A stretch of DNA of 64,000 bases, from contig JAUIAS010000010.1 in the NCBI GenBank assembly GCA_030425395.1, positions 48,780-112,779 of the forward strand, given 5' to 3'. Under the pieces are notes generated by a model that saw only the letters and a program-made list of their open reading frames with translations, made no database searches and was not told the DNA's origin. Made by a program: the position numbers and the translations under genes. The stretch comes from Alphaproteobacteria bacterium. Its GTDB lineage: Bacteria; Pseudomonadota; Alphaproteobacteria; Rhodobacterales; Rhodobacteraceae. Each line of letters starts with the position of its first letter. Within the stretch, counting starts at the first letter, position 1. Positions 55,336 to 63,931 of this stretch are shown here, piece by piece.

Positions 55336-56610
55336 ATGTCAGACAAACGGTCTTCTGTGCCGATCGTGCCGGTCCTTTCAGGGGTGATCCTGCTGGCCGG
55401 GTTGTGTTTCGCGGTCGGGATGGGTGTCGCCCATTACAGGACCTTTCCCTATCCACAACTGCAGGAGGCCGTGCGGGTAGCGAAATCCCTGATCCGCCAC
55501 GGCGAGATCATTGGAGATGGGCGGCGCATGGTGCCGCCAGCGGGGGCCCCGCGCGATCTGGCCACGGTACATGATGCCCAATCGGCCATAGGCCGCGGGC
55601 ATTACGCGATTTTCGGCTGGGATAGCGGGCTGGGCACTTATTCGGTGCGGCTGCATGATGCAGCGGGCGGGCTGGCGCATGTCTGGCCGATTGACGAGAT
55701 GTCTTTTTCCGACAGACCCGAACACCGCCAGAATGCGCCCCATGCGATGCTGGTGCTGGAAGACGGGTCCGTCGTGGTCAGCTTTGATTGGGTCGGCCTG
55801 ATGGCGCGGGTCGATGCATGCGGCAACGCGGAATGGGTCAAGGAAGGATTTTATCACCATTCCTTTTCGCGCGCCGCCGATGGCGGCATCTGGACGTGGT
55901 ACGGAGAAAAGACCGGTTACGGACAGATACAGGATATCGTGAAATTCGACCCTGAAACCGGGGACGTGGTCACACGACTGAGCTTTACGCAGGACGTCAT
56001 CATGCGGTCGCCGGACTCTGCACTTGCGTTTTCGATGCACCCGGATTTCCCCTTTGTCGCGGACGAGGACGGGCCGGCCGATATTTTCCACCCCAACGAT
56101 GTCGAAGAACTGCTGCCCGAAATGGCGGCAGCATTTCCACAATTCGAGGCGGGCGATCTGGTCTTGTCCATCCGCGAGCTGGACATGATCGCTGTGATCT
56201 CGCCGCAAGGGGAGATCAAATGGATCAAACAGGGGCCGTGGCTGAAACAGCATGACCCGGATTTTGAACCGGATGGGCGGATTTCGGTTTACAACAACTC
56301 CCGTCTGCGGCCGAGGTCGTCGATCATGGTCGTCGATCCCGTCACCGGTGCGGTGGAAAATGCCACCCAAGGATTGCAAGCTCCGTTCAAGAGCGCCTAT
56401 CGGGGCAAGCATCAGCTTTTGCCCAATGGCAACCGGCTGATCACGATCCCCGAACAGGGGCAGGCGATTGAAATCACCCCGGACGGCGCGGTCGCGGTGG
56501 AATTCAACAACGTTGCCGGTGATGCGCCGCAATTCAATGAAGATCTGGTAAACGCGCGCTGGGTGCCGGATGGGTTCTTTGATGCGATGCCCTCTTGTGG
56601 GGCGCGGTAG
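55336..56610 (+). CDS. Arylsulfotransferase-like membrane-anchored beta-propeller protein
   Basis: A 424-residue protein with an N-terminal membrane anchor (VPVLSGVILLAGLCFAVGMGV, residues ~10-30) and a large periplasmic domain with repeated Trp/Asp-Gly blades. HAMLVLEDGSVVVSFDW, HHSFSRAADGGIWTW, FHPNDVEEL, GDLVLSIRELDMIAVISPQGEIKWI and GKHQLLPNGNRLIT match the arylsulfotransferase-like family, whose members are often uncharacterised. ATG 55336 follows GGGGAAAA; GTG 55261 would add 25 residues. It lies 53 bp before the dehalogenase gene, so probably in one operon, perhaps handling a phenolic substrate in the periplasm. Confidence 0.75.
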   Translation: MSDKRSSVPIVPVLSGVILLAGLCFAVGMGVAHYRTFPYPQLQEAVRVAKSLIRHGEIIGDGRRMVPPAGAPRDLATVHDAQSAIGRGHYAIFGWDSGLGTYSVRLHDAAGGLAHVWPIDEMSFSDRPEHRQNAPHAMLVLEDGSVVVSFDWVGLMARVDACGNAEWVKEGFYHHSFSRAADGGIWTWYGEKTGYGQIQDIVKFDPETGDVVTRLSFTQDVIMRSPDSALAFSMHPDFPFVADEDGPADIFHPNDVEELLPEMAAAFPQFEAGDLVLSIRELDMIAVISPQGEIKWIKQGPWLKQHDPDFEPDGRISVYNNSRLRPRSSIMVVDPVTGAVENATQGLQAPFKSAYRGKHQLLPNGNRLITIPEQGQAIEITPDGAVAVEFNNVAGDAPQFNEDLVNARWVPDGFFDAMPSCGAR

Positions 56611-56663
56611 CGCGGTCCGCAGGCATCACACACCCGGCGCATCCAGCAGAATGGACCAATGAC

Positions 56664-59600
56664 ATGGGGCTTCGCTTTTTCTCGACCAAGGACCGCCCGG
56701 TCCATATGGGGCCTTACCCGCTCGAACGGCTGAAGCGTCTTTCGGAGATGCCCGATCTGGGCAAGGTTCCCGCCGCGCAACCGCTGGATTTCCGCGATCT
56801 GGAGACGCCGCATTCGCTGGTCAATGCGATGGGCGAATATCAGGCGATGATGGATGCGATCCGTGATGGCACGGTCAACCCGACCCCCGCCACCGCGCCG
56901 ACAGACCTCGACGAACGGGCGCGTCACATGAAGGCATTCGGTTATTTTCAGGACAGTGCGATGATCGGGATTTGCCGGGTGCCACGGGCGGCGCTGCTGC
57001 GCGCTCCCACCCGCAATCCCGACATTGACCGCCTTGCCCATGACATCCGCACAAAGCAGACCAAGACGCTCGCCTCTGGCATTGATCAGATCATGGCCGC
57101 GCTGAAAGAGTCGATCGAGGCCCCCCTTGGACCAATTGACGACCACACCCATGCCATCGTCGTGCTGGTGGAACACCACCGCGACCCCAAAGACCACGAA
57201 CCCGGCGCGGAGTGGATCTTCGGCGCACAGCAACATCGCGCCGCCCTACGCGCTACGGAAACCGCTGTAATCCTTGCCGAATACCTGCACCTGCTTGGGT
57301 TCTCCGCACGCGCGCATACGGCGACATCGTCGGATGTGGACGCCAACCGCTTGGCCGTGGCGGCCGGTCTGGCCAGCGTGGAGCGAGGACGCCTTTTTGC
57401 GCCGTTTATCGGCGAAGGCTTTGGCCTCGCGGTTGTGACCACAACGATGGAGATGGCCACCGATGCGCCACTGGCACCTTGGGCGGCACAGCCCAATGAC
57501 CTTGCCTGGTGGGTTGGCAAGGGCACCGCCAAAAGCGCGCTGAACCGCGATCCTTACGCCCGGCGGCGCTATGTGGACGGCGCGCACCCCTTTGAAAAGC
57601 TCAAGCGCGTGGACACGCCCACCACCTTTATCGACGAAGCCCGCGTCGCCCGCGTGCCCAAGCGCACCGATATGTTCGCCCGTGCCCAGTTCGGCGATCT
57701 GGGCAAACGCCAGCAACAAGCCGCTTCGGGTGGCTGGTATGCCCGCAAGAGCGCCCATTCCTTTGCACAACGCCGAATGTTGGGGGCGTTTGTTCTGCTG
57801 CAAGACGGCGAAAGCGCGCCTGTCGCGGACAAACCAACCGAGGCCCAGCGCAACGCAGACAACGTCAAGGCCGCGAGCTATTTTCTGGGGGTGGATGCCG
57901 TGGGTATTTCGCGCTGCCCCGATTGGGCGTGGTATAGCCATGATGCGACCGGTGCACCGATCGACCCACCCCACCAAAACGCCATTTCGATGATTATCGA
58001 CCAAGGCTATGAGACGATGGAGGGGGCCTCGGGCGATGACTGGATTGCAGTGGCGCAATCCATGCGCGCTTATCTGCGGTTTTCGCTTCTGGGCGGCGTG
58101 ATTGCCAAGCAGATCCGCAATCTGGGCTACAAGGCCAAGGCGCATTCGGTGATGGATGGCGAGGTTCTGCAACCGCCTTTGTTGTTGTTGTCAGGGCTGG
58201 GCGAGGTCAGCCGCATCGGCGAAGTGATCCTGAACCCTCTTTTGGGCCCGCGCCTGAAATCCGGGGCCGTGACGACGGATATGCCACTGGCCCATGACAA
58301 ACCGATTGATTTCGGCCTGCAAAGCTTTTGCGAGGCGTGCAACAAATGCGCCCGCGAATGCCCGTCCGGCGCGATCACCGCAGGGCCCAAGCTGATGTTC
58401 AATGGCTATGAAATCTGGAAATCTGACAGCCAGAAATGCACAACATACCGCATCACCACCGCAGGCGGTGCGATGTGCGGGCGCTGTATGAAGACCTGCC
58501 CGTGGAACCTTGAAGGGATATTCAAGGAACGCCCCTTTCGCTGGGCCGCGATGAACCTGCCCAAGGCGGCACCGGTGCTGGCGCGATTGGACGACACGCT
58601 GGGCAATGGCGGCGTGAACGATGTCAAGAAGTGGTGGTGGGATCTGGAGTTGAAACCTGACGGGGGCTACAAGGCCCCCGCCGCCCCGATCAACCGCCGC
58701 GATATCGACCCCGGCCTTGACCTCAAATACGAGGATCAGACCCTCGCCGTTTATCCGGCCAACCTCGCACCGTGGCCATGGCCCTATCCGTTCCCGATGG
58801 ATCGCGAGGCGGGGATCAAGGCCTATCAGGAGATGATCACCGCTTCTGAATACAAGGCACGTCTGGCGCGCGGAGACACCGAGGGGCTGGCCCATGAGCG
58901 CCCCGATTTCACCGACGCCCCGGTAATCATGGCCCGTGTCAGCAAGGTCGAGCCGATGACACCCGAGGTCACGAAATACGAATTCACCGCATGGGACGGT
59001 GCCCCCCTGCCCGCGTGGACGGCGGGCGGACATCTGGATATCGTGATCACCCCCGATTTCCTGCGGCAATATTCCATGTCCGGCGATCCCGCTGACAGGT
59101 CAAGATACCAAATCGGCGTGCTGCGCGAAGATGACGGGCGCGGCGGTTCGCAAATGATGCACCGCATCTTTGACGAAGGGCGGCGGGTCTTCATTTCAAA
59201 ACCCATCAATCGTTTCGAACTGGTCGAGGATGCGACCCGGACCTTTCTCATGGGAGGCGGGATCGGGATCACCCCGATGATTGCGTTTGCCCATCGCCTG
59301 CACGCCTTGGGCAAACCGTTCGAGTTGCACTATTCGGCCAGCACAGAGGATCGAGCGGGCTATGTCGAGGATCTGCGTGCTGCTCCTTGGGCCGATTGCG
59401 TAACCTTCCATTTCTCGGATCAAGGCACCCGCGCCGATCTGGACAAGGTCTTGGCAGGCTATCGCGCGGGCTGGCATGTTTATACCTGTGGGCCGGATCG
59501 GTTCATGCATGCCGTGGTGCAGGCGGCGGCGCGGCAGGGCTTTCCCGAAGACGCACGGCATCTGGAGTATTTTTCGGTCCCCGAGCAACCCGATTATGAG

Positions 59601-59870
59601 AACCACGCATTTACCGTGACGCTGGCCCGGTCGGGCCGGGAACTATCGGTCAGCGCCGATCAGAGCCTGTCCGATGTGCTGACAGCCAACGGCATTCCAG
59701 TGGATGTGAAATGCTCTGACGGGATTTGTGGCGTGTGCAAATGCGGGCTGTTGGATGGTGAGGTTGAGCACCGCGATTTCGTCTTGTCCAACAAGCAGCG
59801 CGAAAGCGAGATCATAACCTGCCAGTCGCGCGCGGCACAGGCGGATGGTCATATCGTCATAGATTTGTAG
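56664..59870 (+). CDS. Self-sufficient cobalamin-dependent reductive dehalogenase fused to flavin/2Fe-2S reductase
   Basis: A 1068-residue cytosolic fusion. Residues ~1-740 form a reductive dehalogenase domain with a B12-binding nitroreductase-like core and two 4Fe-4S motifs: C556-x2-C559-x2-C562-x3-C566 (FCEACNKCARECP) and C592-x12-C605-x2-C608-x3-C612 (CGRCMKTCPWN). Residues ~755-985 form a phthalate-dioxygenase-reductase-like module: flavin site RQYSMSGDP (from 801), pyridine nucleotide site GGGIGITPM (from 864). A plant-type 2Fe-2S ferredoxin ends the chain: C1017, C1022, C1025, C1053. There is no Tat signal and no RdhB anchor, so it is of the catabolic NADPH-driven type (BhbA, NpRdhA) that dehalogenates brominated/chlorinated phenolics aerobically. 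Start ATG 56664. Confidence 0.92.
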   Translation: MGLRFFSTKDRPVHMGPYPLERLKRLSEMPDLGKVPAAQPLDFRDLETPHSLVNAMGEYQAMMDAIRDGTVNPTPATAPTDLDERARHMKAFGYFQDSAMIGICRVPRAALLRAPTRNPDIDRLAHDIRTKQTKTLASGIDQIMAALKESIEAPLGPIDDHTHAIVVLVEHHRDPKDHEPGAEWIFGAQQHRAALRATETAVILAEYLHLLGFSARAHTATSSDVDANRLAVAAGLASVERGRLFAPFIGEGFGLAVVTTTMEMATDAPLAPWAAQPNDLAWWVGKGTAKSALNRDPYARRRYVDGAHPFEKLKRVDTPTTFIDEARVARVPKRTDMFARAQFGDLGKRQQQAASGGWYARKSAHSFAQRRMLGAFVLLQDGESAPVADKPTEAQRNADNVKAASYFLGVDAVGISRCPDWAWYSHDATGAPIDPPHQNAISMIIDQGYETMEGASGDDWIAVAQSMRAYLRFSLLGGVIAKQIRNLGYKAKAHSVMDGEVLQPPLLLLSGLGEVSRIGEVILNPLLGPRLKSGAVTTDMPLAHDKPIDFGLQSFCEACNKCARECPSGAITAGPKLMFNGYEIWKSDSQKCTTYRITTAGGAMCGRCMKTCPWNLEGIFKERPFRWAAMNLPKAAPVLARLDDTLGNGGVNDVKKWWWDLELKPDGGYKAPAAPINRRDIDPGLDLKYEDQTLAVYPANLAPWPWPYPFPMDREAGIKAYQEMITASEYKARLARGDTEGLAHERPDFTDAPVIMARVSKVEPMTPEVTKYEFTAWDGAPLPAWTAGGHLDIVITPDFLRQYSMSGDPADRSRYQIGVLREDDGRGGSQMMHRIFDEGRRVFISKPINRFELVEDATRTFLMGGGIGITPMIAFAHRLHALGKPFELHYSASTEDRAGYVEDLRAAPWADCVTFHFSDQGTRADLDKVLAGYRAGWHVYTCGPDRFMHAVVQAAARQGFPEDARHLEYFSVPEQPDYENHAFTVTLARSGRELSVSADQSLSDVLTANGIPVDVKCSDGICGVCKCGLLDGEVEHRDFVLSNKQRESEIITCQSRAAQADGHIVIDL

Positions 59871-59880
59871 GACGCGCCGA

Positions 59881-60405
59881 TCAGAGCGTCTTTTCGAGAA
59901 TGACCAGTTGCCGGGCGACGTCCAGAGCCTGAACGCTGGCCGGGTCAAAGGGGGCATCCACAAAGCCCATCGCCCGATACATGGCGATCGCATCGACAAG
60001 GGCCGCGCTGGTATCCAGATAAAGCGCGTGACACCCAAGGGTGCGGGCCTCATCGGTCAGGGCAGCCATCAACATGTGCGCGATACCTTGTCGGCGCGCT
60101 TTGGGCGAAACATACAGGCGCTTGATCTCTGCCTTGCCATTTGCAAGCCGCCTGAGCAGCACCATCCCGAGCAAGGCACCACCATCCCCGCGCGCGACGA
60201 TAAAACGCCCGTCCTGTCCGAAGTGTTCGTGGATATGATCCAAAGTCTGGGCAAGCTGATCTTCGGCCGAGATATGCTGTCCGGTCACTTCTGCGTGTTT
60301 TTCTGCGGCAAAGGCGAGATATTCGCGCTGCATGTCAATCCAGCCGGGAGCTTGGGACAGGTCGTTCAGAATTTCGATTGTCGGCTCAAGTCTGGTCATC
60401 CTCAT
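59881..60405 (-). CDS. GNAT-family N-acetyltransferase
   Basis: A 174-residue acyltransferase. The acetyl-CoA-binding motif A is IKRLYVSPKARRQGIAHMLMAAL (R/Q-x-x-G-x-G/A pattern), preceded by GGALLGMVLLRRL and followed by CHALYLDTSAALVDAIAMYRAMGFVD (motif B). The substrate is unknown. It is convergent with the dehalogenase gene (10-bp gap) and lies 4 bp after the DUF1801 gene in the same direction. ATG 60405 or 60399 may be the start. Confidence 0.88.
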   Translation of the reverse strand: MRMTRLEPTIEILNDLSQAPGWIDMQREYLAFAAEKHAEVTGQHISAEDQLAQTLDHIHEHFGQDGRFIVARGDGGALLGMVLLRRLANGKAEIKRLYVSPKARRQGIAHMLMAALTDEARTLGCHALYLDTSAALVDAIAMYRAMGFVDAPFDPASVQALDVARQLVILEKTL

Positions 60406-60409
60406 CCTT

Positions 60410-60838
60410 TCACGGCCGCGCGGCGGCTTTGTCGCGGTGATATGTCAGCGCCATTGCGGCCATCTGTTGAAACGCTGCCTCCGGCATCGGGCCTGCAACG
60501 GGAATGCAAACGGCGCGGTTGCCCTCATAGGCAAATCCATCCGGGAACCGGTCGCGGAACCTGTCCACGAGGGTCGTCTGGCAATGCACGAGCAGGCGAC
60601 AGACATCCGGAGTCGCCTGTGACCAAGACAGACGCAGCGTTGTCCCCGCCCGACGTGCGGGCAGGAAAGCCATTTGGCCCCATTTCAGCGTTTCGGTAAG
60701 AGGTCCGGTGTCGGTTGCCCGACCTGCCGCATGGATCAGCGCACGCAAACGCAATAGTCGCGCGCGGGGTTGCTCCGGCATGACCTCAAGGATCGACAAG
60801 AACGCGCGCGGTGCCGCTGTTTCAGCTTCTGACGTCAT
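60410..60838 (-). CDS. DUF1801 domain protein
   Basis: A 142-residue protein resembling the DUF1801/YdhG-like fold: RLLRLRALIHAAGR, LTETLKWGQMAFLPAR, and the C-terminal FQQMAAMALTYHRDK. Function unknown. ATG 60838 has AGGAGG 6 bases upstream, clearly better than the longer in-frame start at 60877. It is followed 4 bp on by the GNAT gene and preceded by the DUF924 gene. Confidence 0.8.
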   Translation of the reverse strand: MTSEAETAAPRAFLSILEVMPEQPRARLLRLRALIHAAGRATDTGPLTETLKWGQMAFLPARRAGTTLRLSWSQATPDVCRLLVHCQTTLVDRFRDRFPDGFAYEGNRAVCIPVAGPMPEAAFQQMAAMALTYHRDKAAARP

Positions 60839-60878
60839 GTGGCCTCCTTTGCCCCGGAAAGGTTCAGGGTGCACCAAA

Positions 60879-61526
60879 TCAGGACGCGGGTTTGCTTTTC
60901 ACATGGGGGAAATCGCCGGTTTCGATATAGGCCAGTTCCTGCGGGGTCGAGACACGTCCATAGATCGGGTTGCGGTGGGGATGACGCCCAAAGCGTTCGA
61001 TGACATCGCGCACGCTTTTATGCTGGGCGCGCAATTGATCGCCAAGAGGGGCCAGAGCCGGCGGCAGATCGGCGATGATCTCTTCGGTGACACGGTCGAT
61101 CACATCGAAGCGCGCCAGATGATCCGGCCCTTCGCAATGGCTCAGCGCGATGACATAGAACAACCGCTCCCACGGCTGAAGGGCAGTGAAATGACCATTT
61201 TCGATCCCCTCAAGCGCGACAAGGTTCGCCTTGATATCTTGGGCATAGGCCCCCGGCGTGCCACGCCAAAGCGAGCGGGGAAACTGATCCAATGCCAGCA
61301 GCAGCGCCAGCCGCCCGCGCGGCGTCTGTGCCCAGCTATCCAGCAGACCCTGCGCGGCGGCGGTGGTCAAATCGGCAAAATTTTCGCAGATATGCGCATC
61401 GACGCCCCCCTGCATCCGACGGAAAATCCATTCGCCGAATGCCTCACTGCTTTGCCAGAAACCGGTATCGGGAAACCAGAAATCCAACACATCCTTGGGA
61501 TCAAAGGCCAAATTTTCTGTGGTCAT
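60879..61526 (-). CDS. DUF924 family protein
   Basis: A 215-residue helical protein of the DUF924 family, recognisable from VLDFWFPDTGFWQSSEAFGEW, LALLLALDQFPRSLWRGTPGAYAQD, FYVIALSHCEGPDHLARF and the C-terminal RFGRHPHRNPIYGRVSTPQELAYIE. The fold is TPR-like and the role is unknown. Start at ATG 61526, behind AAGGGGGCACC; in-frame codons upstream to 61649 are not supported. It forms a minus-strand group with the DUF1801 and GNAT genes. Confidence 0.87.
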   Translation of the reverse strand: MTTENLAFDPKDVLDFWFPDTGFWQSSEAFGEWIFRRMQGGVDAHICENFADLTTAAAQGLLDSWAQTPRGRLALLLALDQFPRSLWRGTPGAYAQDIKANLVALEGIENGHFTALQPWERLFYVIALSHCEGPDHLARFDVIDRVTEEIIADLPPALAPLGDQLRAQHKSVRDVIERFGRHPHRNPIYGRVSTPQELAYIETGDFPHVKSKPAS

Positions 61527-61658
61527 GGTGCCCCCTTTTGCCCAAGCCTGCCAATTGGCAACGCGGCGCGCAACACATTTCGCCCGGCGCGGGGAAAAGC
61601 CCGATACCCGCGAGCGAGGGTGCTTGCCTCTGGCGGCGATCCGCGCCACTGTCGCCGT

Positions 61659-62063
61659 ATGACACCAGCCGATCTTGACACCATCCTCGCCGAGAATTTC
61701 GCCCCTTGGGTCCTTTCTCTTGATATCGCGACCGTTTCGGTCGGCGATGGAACAGCCACTTTCCGCATGCCTCTGACACCGGACCTCGCCCGCGTGGGGG
61801 GTATTGTATCCGGCCAGGCGCTGGCCGCACTGGCCGATACGTGTATGGTGCTGGCCGCCATTGCCAACGCGGGCAAGATGATCCCCTTTGCCACCACCAA
61901 TCTGGACACACAGTTCCTGCGGCCCGGCGTGGGCGAAGCGATCCTGTGCACCGCGTCGGTGGTTCGGGCGGGACGCGCGATGGTGTTCATGCGCGCCGAA
62001 ATGACGGAAGAGGCATCCGGCAAGACAGTGGCAACCGCAAACGCCACCTTTTTCGCGCCCTGA
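61659..62063 (+). CDS. PaaI-type hotdog thioesterase
   Basis: A 134-residue hotdog-fold protein. Conserved features: GGIVSGQALAALADTCMVLAA (the long central helix, with Ser-Gly-Gln where many family members have His-Gly-Gly), ATTNLDTQFLRPG and VVRAGRAMVFMRAEM. It presumably hydrolyses acyl- or phenylacetyl-type CoA esters. ATG 61659 is the only good start. The next gene begins one base after its stop. The partner lipoprotein suggests simple co-transcription rather than a pathway. Confidence 0.85.
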   Translation: MTPADLDTILAENFAPWVLSLDIATVSVGDGTATFRMPLTPDLARVGGIVSGQALAALADTCMVLAAIANAGKMIPFATTNLDTQFLRPGVGEAILCTASVVRAGRAMVFMRAEMTEEASGKTVATANATFFAP

Positions 62064-62064
62064 G

Positions 62065-62748
62065 ATGCGCGCCGCGCTGCTACTTTTTCTGTGTTTGCTG
62101 CTGGCGGCCTGTGGCCGTCCGCTTACCGGGCCTGAACGGGCATTTCTCGCCGATATCCATGGCAGCGACCTTGATGCCGATCAGGTGCGGATCGCCAAAG
62201 GGGCCATCGTGGGGTCGGTTACATTCAAACGCCCTGCCCGCCCCCGCGTGACCTGCCGCGAACGCATCCTGCCGCCACCCACGACGGATATCGTCACCGC
62301 ACGCCCCGCCGCCGTGACCCTGTTCAACCGGGTGCATTTTGCCAATGATTGGTATCTGGATGACTATGTCCCGGAATATCCGCGCGAAATGAACCTGATC
62401 GCGGCCATGTTGCTGGCCCACGAAATAACCCATGTCTGGCAATGGCAGCAGCGCGAAAGGACCGCATATCACCCGCTGCGCGCCGCTGCGGAACACGGCG
62501 GGAATCCCGATCCTTACCTCTTTGATCTGGAAACCGAACCCGCCTTTGTTGATTTCGGCTTTGAACAGCAAGGCGCCATTGTCGAAGAATACGTGTGCTG
62601 CCGTGCCCTTGCGCCGCAGGCCCCGCGGACACGGCGGCTGCATGACATGCTGGCCGCCACGATGCCCGTATCCGATCTGCCGCAAAGCCGCGCGCATGAC
62701 CTCATCCTGCCGTGGAAAGACGCGGACCTGAACGGGATTTGCGGCTGA
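62065..62748 (+). CDS. Lipoprotein with HEITH putative metallopeptidase motif
   Basis: A 227-residue predicted lipoprotein: signal peptide ALLLFLCLLLAAC with lipobox LAAC (Cys16). The mature part carries MLLAHEITHVWQWQQ, an HExxH motif like that in DUF4157-type domains, followed by conserved aromatic and acidic residues (YHPLRAAAEHGGN, LETEPAFVDFGFEQQGAIVEEY). Catalytic activity is not established for related sequences. It begins one base after the thioesterase stop, so translation is coupled. Confidence 0.75.
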   Translation: MRAALLLFLCLLLAACGRPLTGPERAFLADIHGSDLDADQVRIAKGAIVGSVTFKRPARPRVTCRERILPPPTTDIVTARPAAVTLFNRVHFANDWYLDDYVPEYPREMNLIAAMLLAHEITHVWQWQQRERTAYHPLRAAAEHGGNPDPYLFDLETEPAFVDFGFEQQGAIVEEYVCCRALAPQAPRTRRLHDMLAATMPVSDLPQSRAHDLILPWKDADLNGICG

Positions 62749-62771
62749 TCACCCAAAGGCGGCCGAGCCCT

Positions 62772-63212
62772 TTATTCAGCCAGTTGGATCGATTCAAGAT
62801 ATTCGAGCAGCGCCGCAAGGGGGCGCGGCGTCGGGGTCAGGGTATCGCCCACCCGGACTGGAACGGTCTCGCCTTCAAGCAGCCCGCCAAATTCCGGCAT
62901 GACGCGCCCCTCATGGGTCATCCTGCCATAGCCGTCGATTTCGGAAAGAACGCGGGCGCGCGGGAACTCTCCGCCATTTCGGGCGCTGATACGCGTCAGG
63001 TCCGGAGGCACCATACCGCGCATCTCGATCATGCCGCCCATGGCGGTTTCACCGTGGCATACAACGCAGTTTTCATTGAAAATCGCAGCACCTTCATCAG
63101 GAAGCGGCATCTCGGCCTGCATCGCACACGCCCCCAGACCGAACGCCAAGCCAAGCCCGGCGGCCAACGCCATCATGTTCGCTGATCTGGCCTTGTCTTG
63201 TTTGGCGCGCAT
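62772..63212 (-). CDS. Lipoprotein c-type cytochrome
   Basis: A 146-residue single-heme cytochrome c. The signal peptide (MMALAAGLGLAFGLGAC) ends in a likely lipobox LGAC. Heme attachment at FNENCVVCHGETAMGG (CxxCH), with a candidate axial Met in GRMTHEGRVMPEFGG. ATG 63212 chosen; the open frame runs to 63269. Probably an envelope electron carrier. An FNR-type box lies 264 bp upstream, which may link it to low-oxygen control. Confidence 0.85.
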   Translation of the reverse strand: MRAKQDKARSANMMALAAGLGLAFGLGACAMQAEMPLPDEGAAIFNENCVVCHGETAMGGMIEMRGMVPPDLTRISARNGGEFPRARVLSEIDGYGRMTHEGRVMPEFGGLLEGETVPVRVGDTLTPTPRPLAALLEYLESIQLAE

Positions 63213-63931
63213 CTGGTTATCCTTGCTCAGATTGATCCCGGGGAGATCCAATTCGCGGCGGTTTCCCACAGGGACGTCACTAAACCCGTATTAACGCCTC
63301 GTGAACACCCCGGAATGCGCAGTTCCGAAATCACCTGATGGTTTGGGGGCAATACCTATCAGTCCTGCCAAGGCCAGATAAGGAACCAACATCAAAAAAA
63401 TCCGCATACCGTGTACTCACTTGGCAAAACCTGCATTCCTCAGTCAACTATGCCGGGGCGGTGGCGCCAAGAACCTTGATCCAGATCAAGGAACATTCGG
63501 AGAATCGTTCAGGGACGCGGCTTGTTCCCACGCTCGTCATTGCCGATACGGGGCACCCGATTCCAGCGACGCTGGTTGGAGCATTGCGGTTGCGAAATGG
63601 GTCTTGGGCCCGGCCCCACCAGATCAGGGCGAACGGGAAGGATCTGACCCGCAACCTCCGAAATGGCGTGTGACCGGCGCAGATCCCAGAATGCGATTGC
63701 CGGGCGGTTTTTTCCGCGAGTCGGTGCGCGGCGGATAGATCGTGGGGCATCAAATCGCTGCAAGAACTGTTCATTTTTTTTGCAAAAGCCACGTGCACCG
63801 ACAGAACCCAAAGGAAGCGCCCCTAGAGGCACACGAAATAATCTATAGCTAGTTGTTTATCTTTTACGCATTTTTATCTGCCCTGAAGCCGTGATTTACG
63901 TCCCCCACTGTCACATTGAAGGACCGGCACA
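63213..63931. other. Largely non-coding end region
   Basis: About 720 bp without a convincing gene. Frames such as 63338-63673 plus and 63448-63798 minus show no family features or ribosome sites. It contains the FNR box and some low-GC patches (63770-63880) that could be promoters for the divergent cytochrome gene and the gene starting near 63932. Confidence 0.5.
63476..63489. promoter_or_regulatory. FNR/FnrL-type binding site
   Basis: TTGATCCAGATCAA matches the FNR consensus TTGAT-N4-ATCAA perfectly. Either the cytochrome gene (start 63212) or the partial gene at the right edge could be the target; both are several hundred bases away. Confidence 0.65.

Noticed and set aside
61619..61640. 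Possible further copy of the dispersed repeat (GCTTGCCTCTGGCGGCGAT)
   Set aside because: Only part of the core matches and the GGGGTAT/GGGGATAT and AAGAGAAA blocks are missing.
63338..63798. Overlapping ~110-codon frames on both strands in the right-hand gap
   Set aside because: No ribosome sites, no conserved motifs, and the FNR box lies inside both frames.
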